64,000 nt of DNA. Source: Cyprinodon diabolis (lineage: Eukaryota > Chordata > Actinopteri > Cyprinodontiformes > Cyprinodontidae). The stretch spans positions 27,791,766-27,855,765 of the forward strand of contig CM060072.1 of assembly GCA_030533445.1 (NCBI GenBank), written 5' to 3'. Of this stretch, positions 10,631 to 22,440 are shown one piece after another (the first letter of the stretch is position 1; each line of letters starts with the position of its first letter). Under the pieces are notes generated by a model that was not told the origin of the DNA, did no database searches, and saw only the letters and a list, made by a program, of their open reading frames with translations. The translations under genes were made by a program, and so were the position numbers.

Positions 10631-10706
10631 CTGAGAGCAGGACACAGAGGGTGAGGGTTAACTGCGGCTCACTTGGCACGCTTCAGACACTCGCTCCGCC
10701 CCTTAC

Positions 10707-10991
10707 CGGTGACAATCAGCTGTCTCTCCCAGCTGACGTTGGCTGCGGCGTTGCTGGCGATGCAGGTGTAGTTCCCGTTGTGCTTCAGTGTCACCTTGGA
10801 GATCTGCAGGGAGCTCATGAACTCTTTGGTCTCTATTGCGACGCCAGAGGCGGAGCCTGGCACTATGAGCTGGCCGTCTTTGTGCCAGGTGATGCGTATG
10901 GGCATGTCCCCGGATGAAACCACGCAGGCGATGTACATGAGCTTCCCCACTGAGGTAGAGGGGATGTCGAAGGGCTGGATGAGCGGCGGCA
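10707..10991 (-). CDS. dscam: dscam exon, Ig domain 7
   Basis: This 285-nt phase 1-1 exon encodes [40 protein letters not shown] and [19 protein letters not shown]. Both disulfide cysteines and the core Trp are present. The acceptor is TTCCCCAG|TG and the donor is CCG|GTAAGG. The next intron is only 76 nt, so Ig7 and Ig8 exons sit in a tight cluster with short introns. Confidence 0.96.
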
Positions 10992-11859
10992 CTGGGGAAG
11001 ACAGGAAGAGCACATGGAATCAGAGGAATAAAGGCTGCGATAGATGAAAGCAGCGCGGCCATCTGGAGCGATGGTGAAAGAGATAGAGAAGGTCATTGGC
11101 CGCTGGACCCCCTTCTTTTGCTGCCACCCTCCCCTCAGCTCCCCCATCTCCTGCAGCCCATAATAGCTGCTCTGGTTAGAGTCCAATTGGCAGGGGGAAG
11201 TCATTCCGTTGCCATAGTGATGGAGGTTAGGGTGGGGGTACTACAGCTGAGACATCTGGGGGATTTAATCTAGGCTTCATTATTATTCATCTAATTAAAT
11301 CAGAGACACACTCACACTCAGGCGCATGCACACACCCTAAAACACCTCTGCAGCTGCTCGCTACCATCGTTAGCCGACTCACAGGCTGAACGAAACAACC
11401 ACAGATTTACAAAAGAAACAACTCAGATAAGCTTCAGAAACATGGGTGAAACATTTCCCATGTGGTGATTAGTTTGGGTTTATCACAGGAGCCATCTGAA
11501 AGATTCTCAAATGGTGATCTGCCTCTGGTAGCGATTTATGGAAAGCCCAGCCAAGAAAAAATAAATAATCCTTCGTTTAATTTGAGTACAGATGTTCAGA
11601 AAACCAAAAAACTATTCTGTAGTTAAGTTTAACAGTTAGGTTTAGCTAACAGAGCTTAGGTCTCTCAAGGTTAGATCCTCCACCGTCTGTCTGCTCTTCT
11701 CTTCGGCTTTCTCCACAGATTTGTTTCGGTGTGAGATGACCGAGCAAGCAGCCTGATTCTAGATCTGAAACAATCAGATTTGAATATTCTGCTATTAAAA
11801 ACAATAGTCAACTAATGTAGTATTTTTTTTAATCTACAGCTGTTGATTAGCTGCCAGCC

Positions 11860-12085
11860 CCACCTAGTCAGAGCAGTTATAAAAAAAAAAAGTGCATTCA
11901 AAATGGAAAACCTGTTTTAATTGTGAATATGCTCTATTCAGAACTCCTGAAGTATCGCTACAACATCACTGTGGCTTCAACTGATTTAAATTCTGCATTA
12001 AATATTCTTTAAGGCACCTTTCGCTGTGTGATAATTAGTCGATTAATCACAAAAATAATCGTTAGTTGCAGCAACTCATTGATAA
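11860..12085 (+). mobile_element. MITE copy 1 (GGGCTGAAACAATTA family)
   Basis: It includes the family core ATGCTCTATTCAGAACTCCT and a right end AATAATCGTTAGTTGCAGC. The family resembles the abundant fish hAT-like MITEs whose ends read AGGGCTGCAACTAACGATTA. The left end is decayed. Confidence 0.5.
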
Positions 12086-13878
12086 AGAATTGTTAAATAA
12101 ATGTATTTACTGAAAGCAACTTTTCAAAAAGAAAAATGTTTTATGTGTATGCAAATGTTCAGCTTTTGTTTTTAATTTTTGTTTATGTGTCTTTAGATGT
12201 TATTTTATTTAAAAAAAAATTTTTAGTTAGCAATTTACATTCTTTTCAAATCCCATCTAACAGATATTTGCTCTGTTCAAATTTATAGGCTGCGTCTTCG
12301 AAGAAGTCTACCTGGACTGGATCCTTCAAAGTCCTTGTAAATAAGGAGACCAGACGAGTTTGGCTGTGAATTCAAACAGGTCTAGCCTTCAGCTGCTTTC
12401 TCCGCCTTATGCTCTGTCGCTTAGCAACCATGACAGTTGACACACAGAGCAGGAAAAGAATGAATCTCGAACTTTTCAAAACTTTCTTTTTAATTTTTTT
12501 TTTACATTTTTTTAAATTGTAAAGTGAAAAAAAGACTACACTCATGAGGATACAGAGTGGAATAACAGTGCTAACCTTCAGGAGCATGAACAAACAAAAG
12601 CAAAATGTAATGATATAAACCTTAGTCAGTTGAATAACCTGCTGCTGTCATTTTGCACATCTCTGGTGTTGGTGCTATTTTCTAATGTCCATTACTGTAA
12701 AAATGTCCATAACTGTAAAATGGTTATTTATTCTCCAGGTGCAGTTTTATATTGTAAAAAACACTTTACAGTACAGTATTTTATTTTTTATATTTTAACT
12801 CTTCACTATTATGTTATTCTTTAACATTCTTCTAAGGTCCACATTTGTTTGACCATTTTTTTCAATAATCTTTTTGCTGCTTTAAATTTCCCCATTTTGG
12901 AACAATAAAGAGAATTTCTATTTTATTCTATTCTAAAAGGGTAGAAAGATATAAGTAAATCTAGACAATGTATGTATAAAACATATATCTGCAAAATCTC
13001 CTATATTCAACAACAAAAAATACTTAGTAAAGCAAATTGTGCAAAATATCAATTAAACATAAAAATCATATCAGATTTATAATCCCCACACTGCAGATAT
13101 ATTAGAATCTGTCCTTAAATTACAGCCAAACACATTTGCACAGTAACCTTTAGATAAATCAAACATTACCGCCACATATCTGACTCAATAACCATTAAAA
13201 CAACTATTTCCGTACATTTCAGACGGAACTATTCACATACATATATTATATTAACCTGAACTTCCAATATTTAGCACTGTTCGGCGCCAAGTAACCTTTC
13301 CTCTGATCACAGACCAGCCGGCTTGACTGGTCTCGCACTGAATACTGGGAAAACCAAGGATAGCTAGGATACACGGCACTTATCCTTCAAATTTGGCAAA
13401 AAGAAGGACATTTATAGGCCGCATAACAAGAAATCTTGGAATCCGACCAGACCTCAGGGCCGCATTCGAATCTGGCCTTCGGAGGCCTGACCAATAGAAA
13501 TGCTGTTGCTAAAGCCCAAACTGGGCAGACTTATTTCTATTGGTCGAATCACACACCACCCAGAAGTGTGAAATTTGTAAAACAGGATTTAAAAACAATA
13601 CAATTTATAAAACTCAGTCTTAAAAATTAAATCTGAAAAAAATTGGATTTAAAAAATATCTAAAGAAAGAACACCTGGAGTATGAGATCCCATAAAATTT
13701 ACAACATTTAAAAACCATAGTAATTTTGCATGCACATTATAAATTACTCTTAAAACCTTTTTAATGATTATAACAAAAATAAAGTTGAACTCATTTTCTT
13801 CAAACTGACTCTTTGTCAATTGTGTTCTTTAATTTTAGTGATGTTGGAATACATTTCTCTCCATATGTTTTCCTTTAA

Positions 13879-14717
13879 AGTCGTAGGGAAGCGGCTGTTC
13901 CAATGGTTCCGAATTCTCCCTAGTGATGCCCGAATTTACACAAGTGAATAAAGTGAATGTGACTGGTCATTTATCAAGAGGGCGGGATTGTTGTGGCGGA
14001 AGGTTCGCAAGTTTGATTGTGGCCGATGTCTCTGAAGCATCTTGCTAACCAGTTAGCAACTTAGTGCTAGTAGGTTCCCAATGGGAAATTACATTGGGAC
14101 CAAGTAGCACTTAGCAACGACACTGTCAAGGAATGCTATGGACAGCGGAAACATGCAAGAGGAGGAGAGTTTTGTGTTGGAGGTCGTGGACGAGTCTCCT
14201 CCGTCAAACATTTTTTATTTAGAAAAGGAAAGCTGGGACAAAGTTGTTGTGGAAGAGGACGCCAGGGTGGCAGAAGTTTGGTTTGATGTAGAAGGCTTAC
14301 AGCCGGACATGTTTGAGCCCTTGCCTCGCAACGCCAGTTCTGTCAGCTCTACGCCTGCTGAAGACACAGACGTCCATCCCAGTGAACACTTGGACGGAAC
14401 ATAATGATAAAGTAAATTATTCTTATTTCAACCGTTGCGTATATTAGCTGCGACATATGAATCAAGGTGCTATGACTGAAAAAATTTGATTGACAGATGA
14501 TCATTGATTTATGATTGGCCGAATTTAGGTGTACAAGCTGAAGTATAACTAACTGGCCTGCATAAAATAATGAAAAACCCCCCACAGATTTTAAGGCAGG
14601 ATTTTTTTTAAATAGAAATTTTTTAACTTTTGGGACAATATTGTCTGCTAAAGAGTACATTTATATACATGTTTAAGCCAGAATGATTTGAAATTTAAAT
14701 ATGAATTCCCTACGACT
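13879..14717 (+). mobile_element. TTAA-flanked DNA transposon, copy A (Kolobok/piggyBac-like)
   Basis: The perfect inverted termini TTTAAAGTCGTAGGGAA (13874-13890) and TTCCCTACGACTTTAAA (14706-14722) include TTAA at each edge (13875-13878, 14718-14721). This gives an 839-bp element with AGTCGTAGGGAA ends and a TTAA target duplication. TTAA duplication is typical of the Kolobok and piggyBac superfamilies; which one cannot be settled from the ends alone. It is too short for a transposase and encodes one small ORF (14138-14404). A second copy lies at about 26463-27077. Confidence 0.85.
14138..14404 (+). CDS. small ORF of TTAA-type element, copy A
   Basis: An 88-residue, strongly acidic frame starts MDSGNMQEEESFVLEVVDES and includes EEDARVAEVWFDVEG and GLQPDMFEPLP. 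A homologous frame is present in copy B at 26513-26797. There is no zinc finger or catalytic motif. The QP-x-MFEPLP motif recalls the N-terminal segment of the multicopy 'P2X7-like' proteins of fish (from memory; uncertain). It is more likely a remnant of the element's own N-terminal exon than a host gene. I do not assign a function. Confidence 0.4.
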   Translation: MDSGNMQEEESFVLEVVDESPPSNIFYLEKESWDKVVVEEDARVAEVWFDVEGLQPDMFEPLPRNASSVSSTPAEDTDVHPSEHLDGT

Positions 14718-15014
14718 TTAAATTGAGTTTTTCTTTTATGTGAGATTCAAATTGTGTTTCCTTAAATTTTATGTCTTTAGACATCCCTCGATAAAGATAA
14801 TATAAAACAAAAAAAACTCCTGCAATAAGGTATTCTGGACAACAGAGCATTGAAGGCTATTAAAAACAGTGAAACCTCGGACATTGTGTATGCCTGTGAC
14901 TAATGCAAAATCATAAGTGCATCTGTGTGTAAAAATGTTTTTACACACCTTTGTAATTGTAAATCTCTGTAATTCAGCCCTTTATGGTGGATAATTATAT
15001 CTTCTTACTCTTAC

Positions 15015-15287
15015 CTTTAACCGTTACATGGACAGTTTGGTTGATTGACACCTGGGGCTGGATCAAAACGCTACAGAGGTATGTCCCTTCGTCGGCGCCC
15101 TTCTGCACATCCGTCAGCCTCAGGGTGCCGTTCTCAAACACCACTTGACGGTGATTATCAGGCAGCTGCATGCCGTCCTTCAGCCACTTGATCGAGTAGT
15201 ATGGGTACCCGATCACGCGGCACGTTATATACGTGTTTCTGCCTGCCACTGCTGTGATGTCTCTCATGGGTCTGATTTGAGGCTGAC
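15015..15287 (-). CDS. dscam: dscam exon, Ig domain 6
   Basis: This 273-nt phase 1-1 exon encodes [19 protein letters not shown], then [19 protein letters not shown] (first Cys and Trp) and [12 protein letters not shown] (second Cys), ending VTVKG. The acceptor is CTCCAG|GT and the donor AAAG|GTAAGA. The stretch [13 protein letters not shown] is among the most conserved parts of vertebrate DSCAM proteins. Confidence 0.96.
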
Positions 15288-15799
15288 CTGGAGACACGTG
15301 GAAGGGAGGGAGGGGGATGGAGGGAGGAGACAGGGACAGACGCGAAAGCCAATGGGGACGAAAGGTGAAGAGATAAAAGTTGAGGAATGGAGTGATTGGG
15401 GCAAGTTGACAAGTGGAGAGGAAGGTTAGTTATGCCCCCATTACTAAAATCTAACTGAGGATATTTGCTTATATCTATTTATACTAAGAAAACGTACTAA
15501 GTATCTAAGTTAGGAGATAGAAATAGAAAACTAGCTCACTAGCTACCCTGGTTTCATGGGTACAGAATATTACCAAAACTATTTGCTCATCTGCCGCCAG
15601 GTTCAATCAATCAATCATCAAACTCTTCTGGGAGAGCTTTCCATAAAGTTTTGGAGACTGTTCATTGGAATCTTTTACCATTTTTTGAAAAGGAAATTTG
15701 CCAAACCCTGCCCTTTTTCACACCTAAGTCCCAGTACTGAGCCACTGAATTAGCAACAACCTTTTACAGATGAACAAAAGTCAAATGCATCAGAAACTA

Positions 15800-16118
15800 G
15801 TTCTTCGAAACTAGGTCGTCTGCGTAGGTCCCGTAGTGGACAAAAAGTCGTCCCTGCCACCATCGCAGACTGTTGGTCACATAATGCTGCCTCCCCCTCA
15901 TGGTGCTTATGCCATCTTTGTAAGGACGTCCCATGATGCTTTGGAATCTGGGATATATCTGCTCGTCTAGCGACTATAGATGATCACTACTTTTCAAGGG
16001 AAATTTTGAGTCCACTACTTATTCATCCACTAGATGTTCGGACACTCATGTAAAATGGCGTAACCACTATATAGAGCCCTATATAGTGATTAGGGCGGAC
16101 GTTCGGACACAGCCTTAG
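15800..16118 (-). mobile_element. MITE (GGCTGTGTCCGAACG family)
   Basis: Read on the minus strand it starts AAGGCTGTGTCCGAACGTCC at 16118. It contains CCTAATCACTATATAG, CGCCATTTTACATGAGTGTCC and GGATGAATAAGTAGTGGACT, matching the fragment at 9274-9376. The far end (about 15800) is approximate. It has no ORF. Confidence 0.6.
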
Positions 16119-17469
16119 TTTAGCATGGTGACAGGTAAGAAGCCAACAATAACAGGTATGGAAACAGCTGACCCATGTAAAACTAATGGGTTAAAGAAAC
16201 TTTAACAGAAGCAGAGTCTGTCTGTCATGAAAATACCGGCCGATAGAATCCAATATTAATTTTTTCGCTAAATTCGAAACCAATGGTGGATATTGCTGCA
16301 TCGGGACACCCCTGGTTGAAAAGCAACGTCTGACTTTCGTTTGTTCATTTTTATAGAATTTTTGTCCGAGTCTTTTTAGTCAGATTCAAGTTGTTTCTGT
16401 GACAATTGTAAGTTTTCTTTTATTAAATGAGGGGAACCAGTAGGTTGGTCCATTTGTGTATGATTTGGAGGTCTGTAGCATAGGAGACTGAGAATGTTAT
16501 CGCCCTTTGCCCGTTACGTCCCTCAGGACTGCTCATTGGGCCTTTCATTACTATGTCATTACTATGTTGTTTCCAATTGGGTTTTCTACCACTAATATTT
16601 GAGTTTAGTTAAACTTGCTGCACAGGTAGCATACCTGTGCTGGAAGTCACTGAGCTTCTTATAAGTGTTTGTAGAAACCATCTGCATGCAGATTTTTTCT
16701 GATATTGAATGCGATTACAACACCTCAATTCAAACCTTCTGGTGGCAGAGCAAATACTTTCAGCAACATAATGTGGATTGATACAATCATGGAAAGAAAA
16801 GAGAGAGGGAGAGTATCCATGACTGCATTGACAGAGAAAAACTAAGTCCACCCCCTTGGTTTAAAGGCAAATAGGCACATTATTTGTTTTTCTTTTCAAA
16901 TTCATACGCCAATAATCAGAGGTGTCAAGTAACAAAAGTACAAATATTTTGATCCAGTGGGGAGAAAAAAAAGCAACAAAAAAAAAAGATTCCAAGAGAG
17001 GAAAGAATTGAACAAAGCTGGGCGTACTGTCTGAATGTTGGTTTTTACGGAAGAGAGGCTAAAGCCGCTGATAGATAATAAATGTAACGTCCTTATCAAT
17101 ACTTATACTAGTGATCGCAGTGTTGGACTTAATCTATATAGTCCAAGTACTAAACAACATAGTGAAAAAAAAGACGACAAGAAACACAAGCCCACATCAT
17201 TACTGTTCCACCACTGTGCATTGTAATGTCCTCTTGCTTTGCTTGGTTTTCACCTTCTGTGGAGCTGCATATTATTTTTATTTATCTCTACTTTGGTCTC
17301 ATAATCATACATTATCACAAATCTCATTAATTTCGCTACAAACTTTTTAAGTAAACAGACTATCTCTTGGTAAACTTAACCTAAATCTTGACATTAAACA
17401 TGCTTATGGGGATTTTCTTTTCTGGAATTTTGGAAAGCACTGGCCATGGGATTAACTTCTGATAACTTG

Positions 17470-17730
17470 CTTATTGATCGTGATAAATCGATTATTGAAG
17501 CCTGAACTAATTCATAAATCAATTTATCTTTAACTCTTGTAAAGGGACTCTAAAATACATAGTTTTCTAGAAAGACCAACCCATTCAGAGTAGTGAATTA
17601 CAGCAAAACTGTTAAAAAGTTTAAAAATTTTTTCCATTTAAAATAGGATTGGACTTTGAGATGGTTAAATAAGGGAAATGAAAACGAAAAACATCTCTAT
17701 ACAGAACTCCTCAAGTCGCGTTTCTGAGCA
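17470..17730 (+). mobile_element. MITE copy 2 (GGGCTGAAACAATTA family), decayed
   Basis: It shares ATCGATTATTGAAGCCTGAA at its left and CTCTATACAGAACTCCTCAAG at its right with the family copies at 24038 and 61555. Confidence 0.45.
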
Positions 17731-18732
17731 CATAACTTAATTTCTTTGCAAATTTGTTTTTTAAGTTTAGACACTTCTTGATTAAGGTATGTTTGAATAT
17801 TAAGAGCTCCTTTCTTTAGATGTATTGATAAATTGTAAAAAGTTTGACAAATAATTTCATCACTACAATGATCAATAGCTTCAGCCTCAAATAATTGTTC
17901 ACGTTTTTTTAAATTGGCCTATAATCTTTCTCAGGTTGTTTTGCAGTTACTTTGTTAAAGTCGACTGGTGCCTTTCTGCCTTATCATATAATACTCGTCG
18001 TCCCATCTCCATATAGATTTTAAGAAAGCAGTAGGAAGTGATTTAGTTTTTCAACTGTTACACATATATGGAGTTTATTTTGTTCCATTATTGTTTCAAG
18101 CACAGGTTTTGTAAATGAAAAAAAAAGCAATCCCAAACTGAAACTTTGAAAGAAACTTCTCAAAAGAAAGTTTTGAGAGTAACTTTATTGTTTTCTTATT
18201 CTTTCTTATTTCTATCTTATTTTTTCCAATTTTTTTTTTCGTATAAATGCTTGGTTTGAACAGATTTTTATATTTTCTCCATTTCTTTTCTTCAAAATTC
18301 CATTTCTCAGATTGACTTATGCTATTTCTATTCTTTTCAAATTGCAATTTCCAGATCCCATTCTCTTCCCTTCTGGGACCGGGTTTCCTCTGGAATGAGG
18401 AGCAAATACACTTTTCTATTGGTCTGCTATACGTTAGCGACATTTTTATTGTCAAGGGGGATTCGACTTTAAGTGAAAAGAATGTGATCTGTGAAACAAA
18501 AGTTGAAATTATTGCAGTTCATGAAACTCAATCTGAACCAGAGAGAGTTGAAAAAAACAAAACCTAAATATATAAAAAAAATAAAGCCTGAACAACCCCC
18601 CACTAAGAAAACAGTAAAGTTACCCTCAATGCATTTTTCTGATAATTAATCTACAATTTCCCATTTACAAAATATGTTCTTTGCTTGAAACATAATAATC
18701 ATAATAATGGAAGAAAATTTACTCATAGAGAA

Positions 18733-18970
<238 letters not shown>

Positions 18971-19055
18971 GGATGATAGTTTGTTCTGGACTAAGCCCTA
19001 CATGTTTGTATAGAGTCAGGTGTGAGTGCATTTATATTGAAAAGCAGACAGGCAC

Positions 19056-19352
19056 CTCTTACGTTTATGCGCGCTTGGTACTCGGCGCTACCAGCCGAGT
19101 TGCGTGCGACGCAACGATACACTCCCCCATGTCGAATAAGCGGACTGCTGACGTTGACGTGAGACACGGTCAGGCCGTCTGACAGGGTGTATTGGCTGGT
19201 CTTGTACGTTGAATCTCGAACCACGGCCTCCTCATCCAAAGTCCAAGTGATTGAGGGCGGCGGGGCTCCTTTGGCGGCACACATAAGGGAGAAAGGCTCA
19301 CCAGGGTTAACCACCCGCTCGCTGAAGGAAGACACAATACGAGGAGTACCGT
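19056..19352 (-). CDS. dscam: dscam exon, Ig domain 5
   Basis: This 297-nt phase 1-1 exon encodes GTPRIVSSFSERVVNPGEPF, SLMCAAKG, ITWTLDEE and VYRCVARN: a complete Ig domain ending RINVRG. The acceptor is CCCCCAG|AC. The donor needed to keep the frame is AGAG|GTGCCT (GT at 19054-19055), which is weak. A stronger-looking GTAAGA lies 7 nt upstream inside the exon (GT at 19061-19062). A (TAGA)n tract starts 85 nt downstream of the donor in the sense direction. Confidence 0.93.
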
Positions 19353-19474
19353 CTGGGGGATTGAAAGGGAAAGGAACCAAAAGAAGCCATGATTAAAACC
19401 AGACCTTTTATTAATTCGTTCTGCAAAAAAGATTCTCCATTTAATGAGCTTCCCAGCAGACTCTGTCCACTTAC

Positions 19475-19750
19475 CCTCTAAGAGAATTATGGAAAAATCC
19501 TGAGCTGTGTGGCCTTTTCTGGAAGCGAAGCACTGGTATGCTCCGGAGTGAAACTTCTGTGCTGCCACGATCTGAAGCGTGTCGTTGTGTTGTCCCTGCA
19601 TGGAAATGTGCTGGTCGGGAACAATGAGTTCGGTGTTCCTGAACCAGGTGATGGTGTATTCTGGAGAACCCTCCACGGTGCAGGTGAAGAACAGTGTGCT
19701 GCTGATGCCGGTTTTCATGTTCTTTGGAGAGAGCGTCACTCGCAGTGGAT
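19475..19750 (-). CDS. dscam: dscam exon, Ig domain 4
   Basis: This 276-nt phase 1-1 exon encodes DPLRVTLSPKNMKTG, FFTCTVEGSPEYTITWFRN and GAYQCFASRKGHTAQDF: both disulfide cysteines and the core tryptophan are present. The Ig4 RNTELIVPD segment is DSCAM-like, not DSCAML1-like. The acceptor is CTTTAG|AT and the donor GG|GTAAGT is near consensus. Ig4 closes the N-terminal Ig horseshoe in the family. Confidence 0.96.
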
Positions 19751-20047
19751 CTAAAGGAACGATGATGTCAGAATAAACAGAAATGCAGAGTAAAATGTAG
19801 GATTGACCACTTTCCACCAATCCACAGTAACCAGTTTCAAAGTATAATGGTTGGATTGAATTTCTTGTTGGTCTTCCCTAAAGTCAGAAAGGACAGATCG
19901 GAGTAAGATCTGTATATCATTATAAATTGATTATGCTAGCTTTCTAAAACTAAAACATATTTCAGATAACATTTATGTCTAAACGATATGCTGCCCACCT
20001 CCCCTTTGTAATTTACATGGAGCGCCACTAGATGGGAGTAAATCTCA

Positions 20048-21221
20048 TGCTACGTTCACACTGGACATGTTTTAAGCAGCAGAAGCAGCTGGTTTGCATG
20101 CAAAGTCAATGGTTGATGCGTATCAAGGTGCATCAAAAGGTGTCTAGAGCGCGTCTAGAGCAGCATGAGCATTCTTATACGCTTCTAAGCATCTCAGGCG
20201 CGTGACGTGCTCCACAAGTAGCAGCTGCTGGAGTTTGAAAAATTTATCTTTTGTTGCTTGATGCACCACATCAACCAATAAGAGAAGCTGATTTGGGAGT
20301 GGGCAGGGAGACAGACAGCGCTGCTGATGCAGATTGCTATGATCACTCCTCTGAAACCCGTTATTAACGTCTAAATTAAATTAAAGTGTCGAAACCTGCC
20401 GGTAAAATATGTTCGCTTTTATTAACCTGGTGCCTACAGTTTGTACAGCATACTTGAAAAATGCTAACATCTACTTCCAGCTTCCACTAACAGTAGGGAA
20501 AAACCCCCAAGAGGCGACCAGCCCTGAGGCAGCTGCTGCTGGGGATTCCCAGTGACAGCGCACCGCTGGTATTTCTGGGGTCTGAGCGGCTCAGACAGAG
20601 AAATAATATTTGAAGGCAGGATGGTAATCTGGATTAACTGACTGCACAGATCATGTTTCAGGTGGACTTTCTACCTTAAAACATATTAAAAATACCTTTT
20701 ACCCACTGATCACAGCAAATATAGCAAAGCTGCTCTCTGCCATTAAACACAGGAGCAGCAGAAGAATCAGACGCATCTAAAATATCTGGTGAATCCAGAT
20801 GCCCAACAACGGCGTTCTCTAGCTTTGCTAATTCAAATATACCAAGCCACTCTTTCGATTTCATCCTTTATTGTATAAAATGCAGGAAAATAATGGAGAG
20901 GGTAGCTCCCCCCCAATTCAATTCAACTCAAGGCATTTTACAATTCAACCAGATCATACAGTCAAATTGATTCAAAGTTTTCTATCTAAGGAAAACCAGT
21001 TGATTGCATAGACTCATGGACTGGAATGCAATCCCTCATACTAAGCATGCTTGTAGCGACAGTGGAGAGGAAAAACACAGCAGCACAGTTGATATTTCTC
21101 TCCAAGATGGTGTCACAGCCAAACAGTAACAGAAGAGGAGAAGCTACTATGCGCTTTTTCCACTTTATTTGAACAGCAGGCGCTTTTTTGCTGCCCAAGC
21201 GCATCCGGTGTGAACGTAGCA
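20048..21221. mobile_element. non-autonomous DNA transposon with GCTACGTTCACAC ends
   Basis: The left end TGCTACGTTCACACTGGA (20048-20065) and the right end TCCGGTGTGAACGTAGCA (21204-21221) are inverted copies with one mismatch. The interior is about 1.17 kb with no transposase frame I recognise. I could not define the target duplication, so the superfamily is left open. Confidence 0.7.
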
Positions 21222-21264
21222 ATACACACTGCGGTTTTAGGAATTAACAGCTGCACCCTCTAGT

Positions 21265-21394
21265 AGGGGTGTAAATCACATCCATCATGGCGATTCGATT
21301 CAGTATCGATTTCCTGACCCAAGGATTTGATTATTTTCGATACTCAAGAATACACCACGATTCGATTCGATTAATCGATTAATTGGTTAATTTT

Positions 21395-21427
<33 letters not shown>

Positions 21428-22440
21428 CCTTACAGGCTAAACAAAGTTTCAAGTTTGAAATAAATCAATGAAAGCTGTAATATTATGCATTTTCTTTAGA
21501 AACAACAGCAAATAACAGAAGTAGAAAAGTTGCATCAAAAAATACTGCAAAATATCAGTGTAATGAGTTCAATGTAATACCTCGGCTCCAGAGAAACTGT
21601 CCAACATATTTTTTTAGAATGTAATAAATATACTCAGGAAAGAGAGATGTTGCTTAGAGAGTTAGACAGGAATAAAAATAAACTAGATATAAGGGAATTG
21701 TTTCAAAGGTCATCTGGGGATGTAGTTTTTGGTAGTATTTTTAATTTTCTAAGAAGAACGGGTATTTTAGGGAGAATATAATAGTTTGTCTGATCCATAC
21801 TACATTCTGGAAGGTGGCGGTAATGCACCTATAAGTTGTTTGCCAACCGCCATTAAAAAAAAAGAAGAAGAAGAAGGCTCCAGAGTGACGACGTCACCGC
21901 CCCCTTGAGAGACGCTCCGCTGCACCTCTCCCAGATTGTAGCTGACCGCAAACAGTGCAGCAGACAGGAGGCCGGCTTGTTTTGTTTTTATGACCGAAAT
22001 TGCTGAAAACAACTCGTGAAGTTTGACCCGCTAGAAGAGCGAGGTGCGTGAGACCGCTGGGACCCTTTTTCCAGCTGAATCTCCGCTCTCTTTGGCCCTC
22101 ATGTCCCTCCGTCGTCGGACTAAACTCGTCCCCACTTCCTCACCGCCTCGGCCGTATCTAGACCCACAGTGTGTAGCTCAGACCACGCTTCAATACTGAG
22201 CATAATTTAAAAATGTCTGTGTGAAGCTTGCTGCAACAAACTGCTGTAAGAGTATAACCAGGAAGCGCGGTAGGAAGGCAAAATAGGTTTAGCGGCACCG
22301 CAGCACGGGAGGAGAATTAGGCCCAGGAGCAAATGGATAAAAATAGACCGGAGGGAAAAAAAACATGAATCGATTATCATGCGGACGTGTCGATGCATCG
22401 GATCGTCGGCTTTTGGATCGATTACAACAATCAAAGAAAT
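21265..22440. mobile_element. probable DNA-transposon remnant (AATCGATT-rich ends)
   Basis: The left side (GGGGTGTAAATCACATCC, then GATTCGATTCGATTAATCGA) and the right side (AATCGATTATCATGCGG, GATGCATCGGATCG, GGATCGATTACAAC) look like the ends of a common fish element. It is interrupted by a T-rich run and an L1-like fragment. Boundaries are approximate. Confidence 0.4.
21578..21880 (+). mobile_element. 3' end of an L1/Tx1-like LINE
   Basis: Plus-strand frame 21591-21779 reads SRETVQHIFLECNKYTQERE, later RELFQRSSGDVVFGSIFNFL, ending LGRI-stop. The ETxxH....C pattern is the C-terminal zinc-finger-like motif of L1-clade ORF2 proteins. The 3' UTR holds GGTGGCGGTAATGCACC and GCCAACCGCC, followed by an A-rich (AAG)n tail. 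The copy is heavily 5' truncated. Confidence 0.7.

Larger units (their letters stand above)
10992..15014 (-). other. dscam intron between Ig6 and Ig7
   Basis: A 4,023-nt intron. It holds a MITE of the GGGCTGAAACAATTA family (about 11860-12085), a TAGAATAGAA/TTATTGTTCC tail remnant (about 12886-12940), unclassified repeat-like sequence at 13270-13560 and the TTAA-flanked element 13879-14717. I see no gene apart from that element's ORF. Confidence 0.7.
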
